Origin: Oegoconia quadripuncta
Taxonomy: Eukaryota > Arthropoda > Insecta > Lepidoptera > Autostichidae
Length of the DNA: 64,000 bases
Direction: 5' to 3'
Assembly (NCBI GenBank): GCA_949316235.1
Contig: OX438748.1
Location: forward strand, 6,389,001 to 6,453,000
The notes beneath the pieces are model-generated. The model was not told the DNA's origin and did no database searches. It saw only the letters and a program-made list of their open reading frames with translations. Shown piece by piece: positions 1-10,750 of the stretch. The translations under genes were made by a program, and so were the position numbers. Each line of letters begins with the position of its first letter. Within the stretch, counting starts at the first letter, position 1.

Positions 1-2124
1 AATGACAACATTATATGGAATTATGTGAATTATGTGAGTACATTATATTGAATAATCATAAAGGTATATGTAGGAATAGAATCAATGATAGACTTCTAAA
101 GATCATCATTATCAGCTCATATCCATTGCTATATTATAGGCCTCTGCATTCATCAAAATTCCAAAAGTACCAATTGACAGAGACAGTAATCCACAGATCG
201 TAACTCAAGCAAATCATGCAGTAGATTGAAGTGTTACTGGGGGATACGATATTATTCAATACCTTATCGAGAAAGGTCAATTGTATAATAGCAGAAGACC
301 TTCACCCGTAAATGGGTGGGTAACCCATAGATATAATGTGTGTTGTTAATTTAAAATGTTGAATGTGAATAACGAAACGGAATAATATTAAAAGGATTTA
401 TTCATTTAAATTCGTAAAACACTTCCGATAGTTGACGTACAGTACAGAAACACGAAACACTGTAGATTAATCAAGCAGATAAATGCATGATCTGAATAAT
501 CAATCTTGTTGTAAATACAAATTGAAAGGTCCAGAATTGCGTCGATTCGACACAAACTGTGTCAAATGTAATTGAAGAGCTTGTACACATTTTGACCCCG
601 TCAAACAGAAATTTTCGTCAAGATTTTTATCTTTAAAACATGACATCTCAAATCAAACGACAAGTATTGTCTAAAGGCCTCGCCGCTCGATTTAACCTAC
701 CACACATGAATTTTTTTCGTTACCAAACTAACCTTTACTTTTCAGTTGCTTAAAGTTTAATTTTGTTTGAAGATTAGTAAAGGGACCTTTGAGAAATCGG
801 CGTCAGAATAGTAGCCATTATCTGAGAGAACACGCGTTTGGAAATGGTAAAAAAAGTCCGAAATATGATTAATAGGACGGCGGCGGTGCGGGACGCGGAC
901 CGTGTGTGTGATTCTTTCCATTTGACAGATTGTCTCGACTCTCTGACCCAAGCGTCCCGCCGAGTCACTAATGATGTTGTCATTGCTTTCAAGAAACTCG
1001 ATATCGATGAAGCTAACGAAACCTGTTATATTGAAATGGAGATTGAGTATTTAGACCCAGTTTTGTACATATATACTAGCCGTATTCTTATGCATCAACT
1101 AAAGTTTCAAATGTGGATGTATGTTTTTTGTATAGACATTGTTGTTTGTTCTTTTTGTTGTCGTTAAAGATTACCCTCATGAGCATTGTTTCTAAAATAT
1201 TAATTATTTTTTAGAACACAAGCAATTAAAAAGTAAATTTCATTTTGTTGTTTAATTTATTTCATACAACTTATTAATATTGTATTGCCTTCTTGGTGTT
1301 CCATAAGTCCGTTTGCTTACCCTTTCTTCTAAGAAAATCAAAAATAAAATAATCAGGTAGTCTGATATCGAGTTGGTCAGAATAAAGTTCTATGGCATAG
1401 ATCAAAACAGTGACTTTTTATTTTTAATTGCAGCTCATAACTGAAGCGAAGTTTCATATTCGTTATTTCAATTTCGTAGAAAAAGTGTCAAATGGTATTG
1501 CGTAATTAGGCATTGCAACAGTTGTACTATCTATGATGAAACGAATCTATTGTAATTACCTTGTAATCGATTTTGTAGCAATATTATTCCTTCAAATCAG
1601 TTTTTAATTGTATCCATGTAATACAACAGCCAATAAATTTTTTATCATTCATATTTCAAAAGTCGAAAATGTAATATCGATACTTTCACCTGTCCAAGAG
1701 CATCACTAGTCGCGAGGTCGGCTGAGATTGCTCTCAGCACGAGACTGTCCTGCGTCGGCGCTCGCTTGCGACGCTTTGACATCCCGACGTGTACCACCAC
1801 CAACAGAAACCCAACCAAAAACTAATCTAAATGTCATAATACCTTTCAATAAAGCCCAAAATGGAACAACCGTTAATTTACAAAATGTCATGATAGAGTT
1901 GTATCTCAGCACGTCATATGTTGATAGACTGCCCGAGCAGGTCAGTGCGAGCTTTTTTACTTCAATTTTGAATATGCAATATATGAAGATATTGAATGAT
2001 TATTAGTCATGTTTTTAGAGATATTTATTTTGGTGTCTGTGACGTATAGTTGAACGGTGTTGTCATGAACTCATGAAACATGGGATGTCGCATCTAAAAA
2101 CCAATCTATGCATTTGTAACACTT
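1..2124. other. Unassigned AT-rich DNA
   Basis: No recognisable gene or repeat. A 109-codon plus-strand frame at 838-1167 has a charged, plausible-looking N-terminal half, but it decays into a hydrophobic, cysteine-rich tail and matches nothing I know. A frame on the opposite strand overlaps it, so I do not call it a gene. A CpG-richer patch lies at 1700-1800. Confidence 0.5.
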
Positions 2125-2240
2125 ACACCAATTATCCAGTTCCGAACTAAACAAAGCACTAATGGATACTAGATAACAGATAAAATATACAGAAACATCC
2201 ATGACTCCGGAAGAAATGTTCGTATTCGTCACACAAACAT
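2125..2240 (-). repeat. Degraded copy of SINE family B
   Basis: Read on the minus strand, the segment keeps the family's middle part: a stretch about an altered-tRNA tail that reads GTGTGACGAATACGAACAT, then the words for CCATGACT and GGATACTAGATAAC seen on the plus strand. The same order occurs in the clearer copies at 34508-34737 and 55049-55252. The tRNA-like head is lost or unrecognisable here, so this is an old fragment. Confidence 0.45.
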
Positions 2241-2485
2241 TTATTGAGCTCAAACATCTACTACAAACCAAGCGCAAGAACAGTAAGAACATTGAAGACA
2301 AAAATTATCATGTTAGAATACAATATTATTCCAGGACACAACATGATAACAGGATGTTTATTGGTGAGTTTGTGTTGGCATTATATAACTTTATTCCACC
2401 ATCGCCATTTCATCTTCGGACTACTAGGCGTGGGGAGGAATTTCACCCGTATGTAATTAACATACCGTATATTCGCACTAAGCGG

Positions 2486-2632
2486 TTCCACTCTTCATTC
2501 ATAATGCGAACATCCAAACCGTAGAACTTTCCCGGCGTCAGTTTTTCCTGAACCTTAAAGTCTTGGGATCTATAAGAGCAGGGTGTTTAGGCAGGTAGGT
2601 ACTGAGATCGCGTACTTCACCTTCGAGAAAAT
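2486..2632 (-). repeat. Interspersed repeat family R, partial copy
   Basis: On the minus strand this reads from the family's middle to its end: GATGAAGCACGCGATCT-like words, then GATCCCAAGG, a TTCAGGAAAAACTGACGCC-like block, and the terminal TTCGCATTATGAATGAAG. Other copies are at 16190, 29687, 36541, 46783, 56941 and 57668. The family carries no coding capacity and no poly(A) tail that I can see, so its class is unknown. Confidence 0.6.
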
Positions 2633-3150
2633 CGACAAAAAACCACAGTCGACTTTACTCTGTGATAACGGAATATAAGTCTGTTTTCAATAATCCAGTA
2701 TCATCATAAAGTGAAGCCTTTACGTAAGCATATAGTAAATGAGTGAGTATGAGTATTCGAGAGATGTCGGGATAAAGGTCGGGATGTCATGTTTGCATAG
2801 TCTGACTTATTCGGTTATTGACCTCTGGAAGTATCGATCAATCCGTGACTAAAATCAACTTAAAAAGTAACACAAGTCAGTATAAAACAATCTGCCGCCA
2901 CAATACATCAATCTCCTATCCACTTATAGCGACCAAATGCAAAATCCATCGGGAATGTGTCTCACGTATCGATAAAGAGTGCCTAATGAAGTGTGTGTCG
3001 GTTGATATGTGACCCACCGGCGCTGCCACCGCTTAATGATACGATTGACAGTACAGTGGAGCAGTCGACGTCAACCCAACGATTGTTTTGGACTGAAAGG
3101 CTGTAGGGTCCTAAACGGGCGATGGATTGAGCGATTCAGTGAAGCGGATG
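2633..3150. other. Unassigned DNA
   Basis: Nothing recognisable. The only sizeable frame (2818-3012) is a 64-codon cysteine- and isoleucine-rich chance ORF. Confidence 0.4.
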
Positions 3151-3159
3151 ACTGATGCA

Positions 3160-3851
3160 GTTTGCTACTGATATTCAATGTATTCAATTATCAGTGGAAT
3201 TGTTAAAAGAGCAAACTCTTTTTTGTATGCCATAAGAAGATCCTTCCATTTCATTAGCCCTGATGTTTTCATCAAAATTTATAAAACTTATGTCAGGCCG
3301 CTCCTCGAGTATGCTTTCCAAATTTGGAGTCCGTATTTTCCGAAAGACATCAATCTACTAGAAAGTGTACAAAGGAAGGCCACTAAGATACCCTTTAATC
3401 TGCGGCGGAAACCCTATGAGGAAAGACTGAAGATTCTGAATCTTACAACCCTTGAAGAGCGCCGCTTGCGAGGTGACCTCATCGAGATATTCAAAATTCT
3501 CACCTATAAATACAACCTGCCTCACTTGCACGACATATTCAGGATGAAAGACATACGACCGTTACGAGGACACGCTCTGCGAATAAGCCGCACTCACGCA
3601 GACATCAATGTCGCCCATCACTTTCTGAGCAACCGTGTTGTTCAGGCCTGGAATAAGCTGCCGGAGGTTGTCTCCGCCCAATCAGTGAATTCGTTCAAGA
3701 ATAGATTGGATAATTTTTTTAAAAACTAGTAATGACTTAAATATTGACTGAATAACAACATAATGATCAATGTGAACTCTTCCAACACTGTGACATAGAC
3801 ATACCAGCAGTAATGCTGCTCGTCTATAATAATATAATAATAATAATAATT
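3160..3851 (+). mobile_element. LINE 3' end with RT C-terminal region
   Basis: This is a 5'-truncated non-LTR retrotransposon. The reading frame at 3178-3729 (183 codons) is the region downstream of the RT palm. It contains the YKTYVRPLLEYAFQIWSP motif near residues 39-56, then LLESVQRKATK, a basic helical stretch and a WNKLPEVVSAQSVNSFKNR end typical of LINE ORF2 termini. The palm motifs are absent. After the stop codon lies a short 3' UTR, and the copy ends in a TAA-type simple repeat at about 3826-3851, the kind of tail CR1/L2/Jockey-like LINEs leave. Two identical-looking short TATTCAAT words precede the frame, so the exact 5' break is uncertain. The frame is intact but cannot be functional without the palm. 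The clade is not assigned. Confidence 0.85.
3178..3729 (+). CDS. LINE ORF2 C-terminal fragment
   Basis: The 183-codon frame encodes the thumb and post-RT part of a LINE polyprotein and begins at a chance internal ATG. The visible markers are VRPLLEYAFQIWSP, ESVQRKATK, an arginine-rich stretch with EERRLRGDLIEIFKIL, and the final WNKLP block followed by FKNRLDNFFKN. In intact elements this region follows the FADD box of the reverse transcriptase, which is missing here. It is a relic of the truncated element and not a host gene. Confidence 0.8.
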   Translation: MYSIISGIVKRANSFLYAIRRSFHFISPDVFIKIYKTYVRPLLEYAFQIWSPYFPKDINLLESVQRKATKIPFNLRRKPYEERLKILNLTTLEERRLRGDLIEIFKILTYKYNLPHLHDIFRMKDIRPLRGHALRISRTHADINVAHHFLSNRVVQAWNKLPEVVSAQSVNSFKNRLDNFFKN

Positions 3852-4283
3852 TTTTTCACTTCGCTTTAGTGTGCAGTCACCTCCATGTTATTCGTCTGTC
3901 GCAGTTATTAATTAGAAACTTTTGATGTAGATATTGAAAGTGTATTATTGCAGTATTGCAGAAAATTGTGGCCCAAACATCGGTGTGCAGTTAAGTAAGA
4001 AAAAATCAGGGGTTAGTTTTAAGGGGTTAAATGGAAGAAAATTAAGGCCGTCTTTGAGGGCCACTTGAAAAGCTTAGTAAATAATTATAATTAAATAGTA
4101 ATTAATTTATGAGTTATGTACTTATTATTTACATACGTATTACGGCCATTAAATTGTCTTATCTATATACTTGTTAATGTTTGGTACCTATATAGTCTGG
4201 GTTCTTTTTTCTCATTCAGTATTATCTTTTTTATATACTTCTTGCATGTTTGTCTAATGTGATAAACAGATTGAACCTAGGAC
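3852..4283. other. Unassigned AT-rich DNA
   Basis: Low-complexity AT-rich sequence with no recognisable element or gene. Confidence 0.4.
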
Positions 4284-4940
4284 ATGCAACCCAACTGTAC
4301 TTTGTTGATACTGTCTCAAGAAGTTAGTAGAGGGGTGCCACAGGGGTCCATTGTGGGTTCTGTCTTATTCATCCTATATACTCGTACTGCGCCTTTTAAT
4401 TATTTTAGTGCATTTATCCGACTGCTTTTGGACGGTGAAGGAAAACATCGTGAGGAAACCTGCATGCCTGAGAAATAAAAATTCAAAGCCATATGAAGTC
4501 CCCAATCCGCATTCGGCCACCGTGGTGGACTGTAGTCCATCATTATACGAGGGACGGCCTATATCCCTGCAGTGGGTTGTTTAAGGGGTGATGATGATGA
4601 TAACTGCGCCTTTTGTAACATTCAGAATAGTAGATTTATTACCCTAACGACGGACAGATCTATGTTTCTGTAATCTCACAACATATCTCTTCTATTGAGA
4701 AAGAGAACACAGATAACGATAGAGTTAGATCTTGGGCCCGCATGGATTCTATAGGTGAAATAGAACACCAGCATCAAAATTTATGGTTATTTTTTCAAAG
4801 AAGCATATTGAAACTAAACTTGTTACATGCACCGGATCTTTCAATACTGACATTAAAATTTTGTAACACAAAATTGGATCAAAATTTTACAATTGTAGAA
4901 ATTATAGACACAACATCCTACCTCTCAAAGAAATAAGAAT
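4284..4940 (+). pseudogene. Broken LINE reverse transcriptase segment
   Basis: The frame starting at 4284 contains SRGVPQGSIVGSVLFILYT, the RT motif 4 block (consensus GVPQGS..GP.LF) of non-LTR retrotransposons. It is then broken by an inserted element at 4398-4602. Sequence resumes at 4603 with the duplicated target ACTGCGCCTTTT. Downstream to 4936 there is only a degenerate frame (4742-4936), and no FADD motif can be seen. The RT is therefore a pseudogene. It could belong to any Jockey/CR1-like family. Confidence 0.6.
4398..4602 (+). mobile_element. SINE-like element with RTE-type tail, with 12-bp TSD
   Basis: The insert is bounded by a perfect 12-bp direct repeat, ACTGCGCCTTTT, at 4386-4397 and 4603-4614. 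Its body shares long blocks with the minus-strand element at 9249-9650: GGTGAAGGAAAACATCGTGA, GCATGCCTGAGAAATAAAAA, a CGTGGTGGACT block and GGCCTATATCCCTGCAG. It ends in a GAT-type repeat (GATGATGATGATA). It lacks the tRNA-like head seen in the 9.2-kb copy, so it is probably 5' truncated. A TSD of this length and a simple-repeat tail indicate LINE-machinery insertion. Confidence 0.75.
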
Positions 4941-6174
4941 ATTAGAAGCATTATTGTGAACTTAATTTAGCTGAAATGACTAAAGCTATTCTAAACTTTT
5001 GTCATTCTTTTAAACATCTCTCATTTCGAGGCCACAACAAAATGGTTGGGAAGATGTATTTAAATCCCAGAGACGTCTTGTTCAGGACACTTCGATTATA
5101 ATGGCGCTATTCTGAGGGTATCTTTCGCTAAAAGGTCTTATTTCTCTTCATTCGTCGTCTTGTCATTCACCGAGGTTCTTGGTATTCAAAAATGCAATGA
5201 TTAAATATTCTAACATATTGGAATTTAAAAACATTTAACTTTAATCCCAGAAACTTTGGACATCTCAAAGTGGAAACATCAGTAATATGTAAGCATTAAA
5301 GCATTATGTAATTGTTACAAATAAATACATACAGTGGGATTTTCCTTACGTGACAAAACAATATTACTTGTTTTTTAATTTTACCAATTTTACAATAAAA
5401 TTGACTCATGCACCTTGACCGAATACATAAAGATAGAGTCATGAAATTAATACGATTAATAATCAGAAACCTTTAATTCTAACTTAAAATTATCAACAAG
5501 TTGCCAAAGCCTCAGGTGAACACAAAAAATAATATGAAAAGTAAAGAAAAATTTACTTTAGCTGTGTTCTTTGCACGATTCCAAATTGTATTTTGTGACT
5601 GATGTATTTTTTGTGTAATATTTAGATTAAGATAAAAGGAATCTAAACATGACCTACAAACCCAGAATTGAAAAATATGTAGGTAATAAATTCATTTTAA
5701 TATAATACCTAATACTTTAATATTAAAAATTAATATTCTGGAAACAAGAATAACAGCAATGACTAATATATAAGTAACGAAACGACCAAATAAATTGACC
5801 ATCAGTCAAAGGTAATTTGTCAAATCCAATTACGAAAAATTCTAAACAAAATTTCGTTCTTAGAACATAATAACTGTCTGGTTCGCGGAGACTTGATATT
5901 TTTTGTTCACCATCCAATTTAAAAACTAATTACGGGTCTGTGATGATGACTAGGCTCCCATGACCAAGAAGCGCCCTACAATGCTACCACAAAGAACATA
6001 ATTTCGTCATGTTAGCACGAGGAGGTGACAAAAAAGGATGATTAATGATTGGTTTAGCGCAATGATCATCACAAAAGGACTGTCAGTTCATTTGACGTTC
6101 ATCTTTATCCCGCCTATTCCTCCACAGACTGCTTAAAAAGCTTTCAAAGTTCGAATATTAAATGTTAATAAGAG
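4941..6174. other. Unassigned AT-rich DNA
   Basis: No gene or repeat family recognised. The longest frame (5723-5917, minus, 64 codons) has no recognisable features. Confidence 0.4.
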
Positions 6175-6630
6175 ATAATTTTAGTGTTCTGGATCAAAAA
6201 TGCCAAAACGGAACACTTATGGGGTATTATGGTGGTCACGGTCCGTCCGTCTGTCTGACACAGCTATTTAACGTAGAAACTATTTGATGCAGAAATATTG
6301 ACATTTTGTATATTTGTGTGGGAGATGTTATATGGAAGCTTTAAGCACAATTTCAAAATTATTTTTAAATTTTTTTTCGAAAAATGGTTCATTAATGCTA
6401 TTACTACTTGGATGATTTAAAGATTATCTCTTGGCCTTCGGGCAACTTTCAATTTAGATTTATAGTAATTCCTTTATCAACCTGTGTTTTGCGGTTCCTG
6501 CATATATTTGTTTGATTTTTGACCTTCTACTTCTACTAGAAGGCGCTGGTGTCGCGACGTTCGTTATGTTCATAGTACGGAACACTCATTGCCCAAGTCC
6601 CACCCGACTCGTACTCAGCCGGTTCTTGAA
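6175..6630 (+). repeat. Dispersed repeat family G
   Basis: The segment carries words typical of a common lepidopteran repeat: a GTCCGTCCGTCTGTCTGAC block near 6241-6260 and, at about 6575-6625, a degenerate TACGGAACACTC..CCGACTCG..CAGCCGGTT end. The complementary end, AAACCGGCCAAGTGCG followed by GGGTTCCGTAC, is found at 50636-50690, and a short piece (GCACTTGGCCGGTTTT) at 63510-63537. Its element class is unknown to me. Confidence 0.45.
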
Positions 6631-7284
6631 CTATGGTCATTCGAAATTCAAATCGAATTCCTTGACATGTGGACAGTATACCCAAAAGTATTCAATGCTA
6701 GTGTAACCATGACCTTTTGTTGTCGTGATTCCAATCGAGAATCGGTCGTGACATCTAAATAGCCGTCAGAGGTCGTTAGTAATCAATGACGGAAGTCACA
6801 GTGTTTGGGGCGATATGACGGAAGAGATGTAATGAAATCTTTTGATGATATGTACTACTGCACGATTTGTGCGATGGAGGTGTTGAATTTTGTATATTTA
6901 ATTAATTATTATATGAGAGCTAGAGGTTATCTGTGATCATATTTTTTCCTTTATGTCAGCAACTGCTGACGCGTGGATTTAGTCAATTGACCTCTTTCAT
7001 CGATTAAGTTTTTTATTAATCTTACTGTGATTGATGAAGCGATATGCAGAAGGACTTTCTCTAGCTAACTGTTGATAGTGTTCCAAAAACTTTATAGAAG
7101 TTGCGTAATATAGTTTTATTGTACGTGAACATGTTTACGATACCTACAGTATTATCTAATGAAAATTTATTTATTGTTTGAAACAACGATAGATATGAGA
7201 ATGAAAATGATTTATTCAGTAGCTTGATATTTTGTTACAATGTATGGCTGAGGCTATATTAACTCTGTGGCTGAGGTATTCCTT
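6631..7284. other. Unassigned AT-rich DNA
   Basis: Nothing recognisable between the repeat above and the LINE tail beginning at 7285. Confidence 0.4.
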
Positions 7285-8750
7285 TTAAATGAAATGAAAT
7301 GAAATGAAAATCATTTATTCATGTAGGCAATACAATATGCACTTATGAACGTCATTTGTTTTTTAAACTACCACTAGCTCGGAACGCGACCACTACTGAG
7401 AAGAGCTAGCGAGAAACTCAGAGGGTTTGTCTCTTTTCAATAAATCATGTACAATCAAGAAAGGTTACAACAATTTTATATATCGTGTAGAGGAGCCGTT
7501 TAATCCCATGGATTACTTTCATTAATATAGTCTGAAATGTTGTAATATCCCTTTTTACATAATTTTTGTTTTATAATAAGTTTAAATTTATTAAGCGGAA
7601 GATTCCGTATATCCATGGGAACCTTGTTGTAGAAGCGCACACATTGACCTCTGAATGACTTATTAACTTTACTAAGTCTACTAAAAGGTACAGCTAATTG
7701 ATTTTTGCTCCTTGTATTGACATTATGTCGGTCACAATGTTTCTCGAATGAATATATATTTCTCTTAACATATACAAGATTTTCATATATATATTGTGAC
7801 GAAAATGTTAAAATATTAATTTCTTTAAATATTTGTCTTAATGTATCTCTTGACCTTAATTTATAAATTGCACGAATAGCTCGTTTCTGTAAGAGAAATA
7901 TGCTATCTGTATCAGCAGCGTTTCCCCACAGCAAGATACCATATGACATCAAGCTGTGAAAGTAGCTGAAGTAGACTAAGCGCGCTGTTTCAATATCACA
8001 GATATTTCGAATTTTCTTAACAGCATATGCGGCAGAACTGAGTCTTTTCATTAGTTTTTTAATCTGTAACCGAGAATCTAAAGTCATACCAAGGAATACA
8101 GTTGTGTCCACAAGTTCCAACTGTTCATGTTTAATTCTTATTTTGGTGGCAACCTGTTCAACATTAGGTAATGAAAATCTAAGACATTTCGTTTTGTTCT
8201 CATTAAGGAGCAAGTTGTTGACTGTGAACCATTCGACTATTTTTGAGACAGCATTATTCACTTCGTCATATGCTAATTGATATCTGTCAACTTTAAATAT
8301 TAAAGAAGTGTCATCAGCAAACAATACGATCTCGTGTCTTTCCTTAGCGAGGTGAGGTAAATCGTTGATATAAACTAAAAATAGGAATGGTCCCAGTATT
8401 GAACCCTGCGGTACGCCCATGCTAACTGCAGATCCTGATGATCTCTCTCCATTGATATCAACCCTCTGAATTCGATCACGTAGATATGATTTCATTAGGC
8501 TGAGTGCTTGGCCCTGGACGCCATAATGGTGTAGTTTCATAATTAAGATGTCATGGTGGACGCAATCGAAAGCCTTGGACAGATCACAAAAGATGCCAAG
8601 GGCGTCCTGTGAACCCTCCCAGGCATCAAAAATATGTTGTAACAACTCAATACCGGCATCTGTTGTCGAACGTCCCTTAGTGAAACCAAATTGTTTGGTT
8701 GTAATCAAATTATTCAAATTGAAATGTGAGAGATGTGAGAGATTTTAAGT
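7285..8750 (-). mobile_element. 5'-truncated Jockey/CR1-type LINE with most of its RT
   Basis: This is the longest retrotransposon copy in the window. It holds an RT reading frame (7500-8744), a roughly 200-bp 3' UTR, and a terminal pentanucleotide repeat (AAATG on the plus strand, CATTT on the sense strand) at 7287-7310. The 5' break falls at about 8745, immediately upstream of the RT finger region, so the endonuclease and ORF1 are gone. The 3' UTR is also found, much shorter, at 47190-47373. The C-terminal coding end (..YYNISDY..W.) is shared with copies at 11406-11706 and 58490-59086. I could not find a target duplication. Confidence 0.88.
7500..8744 (-). CDS. Non-LTR retrotransposon reverse transcriptase (partial)
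   Basis: The open frame runs without a stop from 8744 to the stop at 7500. No ATG starts it, and the first usable codon is a TTG at 8717, because the copy is truncated at its 5' end. Counting from 8717 (405 codons), the palm motifs are GFTKGRST (11-18), CDLSKAFDCVHHD (44-56, catalytic Asp45), GVPQGSILGPFLF (101-113) and LFADDTSLIF (132-141, catalytic Asp135-Asp136), followed by a thumb motif around NENKTKCLRF and FLGMTLDSRL. The C-terminal region has SYGILLWG and LLQKRAIRAI. There is no RNase H domain. The protein would copy element RNA at the target site in the nucleus. Lacking the endonuclease, this copy is not autonomous. The frame is intact over about 1.2 kb, which suggests a recent insertion. 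Confidence 0.9.
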   Translation of the reverse strand, partial: NLSHLSHFNLNNLITTKQFGFTKGRSTTDAGIELLQHIFDAWEGSQDALGIFCDLSKAFDCVHHDILIMKLHHYGVQGQALSLMKSYLRDRIQRVDINGERSSGSAVSMGVPQGSILGPFLFLVYINDLPHLAKERHEIVLFADDTSLIFKVDRYQLAYDEVNNAVSKIVEWFTVNNLLLNENKTKCLRFSLPNVEQVATKIRIKHEQLELVDTTVFLGMTLDSRLQIKKLMKRLSSAAYAVKKIRNICDIETARLVYFSYFHSLMSYGILLWGNAADTDSIFLLQKRAIRAIYKLRSRDTLRQIFKEINILTFSSQYIYENLVYVKRNIYSFEKHCDRHNVNTRSKNQLAVPFSRLSKVNKSFRGQCVRFYNKVPMDIRNLPLNKFKLIIKQKLCKKGYYNISDYINESNPWD

Positions 8751-9248
8751 AACCAACACTTGTGCCCGGGGACCCCGCTCTTCTATACATAGGTAAACTC
8801 TTTCTACATAAGAAACTAGACGTATCTGCTTTTGTATTCTGGTGTACGTGTGTTTCTGTGTGCTAGTGCTGGTCCTGGGGATTATATATGTAATTTAATA
8901 ATAATAAATTATAATCAAATGCTTACAAACCATATAAGTACACATTTTTTTTTATGGCTATTACTCCTTTTGGGTATTAAGCCAATGACAAGTTTTGGGA
9001 ACTTATTAAAAAATATACACATTTTCACATAAATATACATACAAACAAATAAATAATATATCTGGGTATAGTATAGACACCTACCGCATCAGCTGAAGCC
9101 TGCAAGTGTAGGAGTTAGTAGTTATTTCTCGCAAACATAATAATTTAACAAGTAAATATTGATCTTTTTATTTAGATATAAAGGTTTACTTGAAATAAAC
9201 CACAGAAATAATTAGGTATTGTAAACATAAAGCGTAAGAAAAAGATTA
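8751..9248. other. Unassigned AT-rich DNA
   Basis: Nothing recognisable between the LINE and the next SINE. Confidence 0.35.
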
Positions 9249-9650
9249 TCATATCATCCACTGGACGTTCACTGCTGAACAATGGCCTCCCCCATAGATT
9301 TCCATAGTGATCTGTTGGAAGCCGCCTGCATCCAGCGACTTCCTGCGATCTTCATCATTAGCCCGTAAACATATCTGCAGGGATATAGGCCTTACCTCGT
9401 ATATGAGGGAGTATGGGCCATAGTCCACCACGTTGGCGCAATGCGGGTTCGGGACTTCACATGCCTTTATTTTTTTATTTCTCAGGCATGCAGGCTTCCT
9501 CACGATATTTTCCTTCACAATAAAAAATTGGTACATGGCCTGCCAAGGAATTGAACCCGAACCTCCCAAATTGGGAGACCGCATCTTAACCCTTGAGCCA
9601 GACGCTCCCTTCCTCCATTATCGCGTCGTAAACTCTGCCTATGCCTTTTT
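9249..9650 (-). mobile_element. tRNA-headed SINE with RTE-like 3' end
   Basis: Read on the minus strand, the head at about 9575-9610 looks like a tRNA gene: GGCTCAAGGGTTAAGATGCG resembles an A box, and GGTTCGGGTTCAATTCC resembles a B box (consensus GGTTCRANTCC). The body matches the insert at 4398-4602 (GAGGAAGCCTGCATGCCTGA, GTGGTGGACTATGG, GGCCTATATCCCTGCAG). The 3' end reads AAGTCGCTGGATGCAGGCGG and GTGAACGTCCAGTGGATGAT, which parallels the end of the RTE-like ORF at 59925-60116 (its words for KSLNAG and VHQWTS). By inference the SINE is moved by RTE enzymes. The apparent 111-codon minus-strand frame across it is incidental. Confidence 0.7.
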
Positions 9651-9744
9651 GGGGTTTTATGACGTCTATACCAAGAGGCATATCTAATAGAAAACGAATT
9701 ATTAGGGCGTCCGTCCATCATAGGGATGGAAAATGGTTGTTTGT

Positions 9745-9815
9745 TGTTGTTGGTTGGTGGTAGGGTATTAAAAAAATATCCGCCTGGCTACCTACCACCT
9801 AGCTTATCCATGTAT
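9745..9815 (+). repeat. SINE family A, short internal fragment
   Basis: This carries the A-family middle words GTTGGTTGGTGGTAGGG and CCGCCTGGCTACCTACCACC, about 150 bp upstream of a full copy. Neither the tRNA-like head nor the tail is present. Confidence 0.5.
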
Positions 9816-9906
9816 GCCACCGTCTAGTTTCAGGGTAATTAGTGAGCAAGCGTTTTTAGAGCCTCTGAAAATTTTATTTTAAAATTATAGATTTCGTTAA
9901 ACTTAA

Positions 9907-10234
9907 CCGCCTCCGTGGCTCAATGTAAACAACATTGGGTTTACGATTCGGAGGTCGGGTTCGATCCCCAGCGGGGTAGATGTTTAAGTTTGGTTGGTGG
10001 TAGGTCATTTTAAATGGCCGCCTGGCTACCTACCACCATCTTATCTAAATCTGCCGCCGAGCAGCAATGGTAACAGCATTGTTGTGTTCCGGTTGTTAGG
10101 GATAAGATAGCCAGTCCTCCAAATGTGTTTGGGTTTCCGGGTCAGTACGCTTCCATCTTCACTTAACATCAGGTATTCGTAGCACTGTTTACGACGGTTT
10201 AGCACTTGACCTCATCAATAATGCATAAAAAAAA
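9907..10234 (+). mobile_element. SINE family A, copy 1
   Basis: This is a full-length tRNA-derived SINE of about 330 bp. The head has CCTCCGTGGCTCAATGTAAA (A-box region) and GGTCGGGTTCGATCCCCAGC (B-box region). It then carries the family body (GGTTGGTGGTAGG, CCGCCTGGCTA, TCTAAATCTGCCGCC, GTTGTGTTCCGGTTGT, GGGTTTCCGGGTCAGTACGC) and an A-run tail at 10227-10234. Other copies are at 12103, 20468, 27765, 48690, 48860, 49737 and 57334. Two bases of the B-box region (the CG of GGTCGCGGG) are missing relative to other copies. Confidence 0.85.
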
Positions 10235-10750
10235 TGCACGTGCCAATACTTAAGATTTTGTTGTTGAATTATTGTGGAAGAGATCTGCTTTGTGCTTATC
10301 GTATTACCGCTATTATTTTATATATTTTTTACTTTTATACAATATAATGAACTGTTTAAAAATAATCAAAAATATGATCTAAATCCAAATTGCTGTGATC
10401 TCAAATTTGGAGACGCAGCTCAAACTGAATCTCATTTTGAGGTTCCCTATAACAATGTTTATTTTCTATATTAACTAATCTGTTGCTTTTTCACTATGTA
10501 TAGTACAAAACGCATTAACCCCTCCAGTCTAATCAAAATTCGAAGACACTTCATGGGAGACAAGTGGGTCGGCAGCCTTGACTTTATCCAGTCATGGTTT
10601 GTCAATTACCGGACCATTGTGCGGTGATCGACGCGGGGCCTGCGCGCGCGACGATCTTATCGCCCTGTGACAAAAACTAGATGCCGCCACGCATCGTGAA
10701 TATGCTGGGTTCGGAGAGGCACTTGTGTGATTTAGGAAGCCACATAGTAA
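10235..10750. other. Unassigned DNA
   Basis: A 66-codon hydrophobic frame at 10274-10474 starts inside AT-rich sequence and has no family resemblance. A short CpG-rich patch lies at 10625-10660. Confidence 0.35.

Noticed and set aside
899..1000. Similarity to 63785-63870 (GTCTC..CTCT..GCGTC..CG..ACAAACGATGTCA-like words)
   Set aside because: Agreement is too patchy by eye to call a shared repeat.
838..1167. 109-codon plus-strand frame with a plausible N-terminal half
   Set aside because: No family resemblance, a nonsensical C-terminal half, and overlapping minus-strand frames of similar length. It could contain an exon but nothing supports one.
9249..9584. 111-codon minus-strand frame
   Set aside because: Lies entirely in a SINE with a tRNA-like head. 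The protein-like look at its end comes from the tail shared with the RTE-like LINE.
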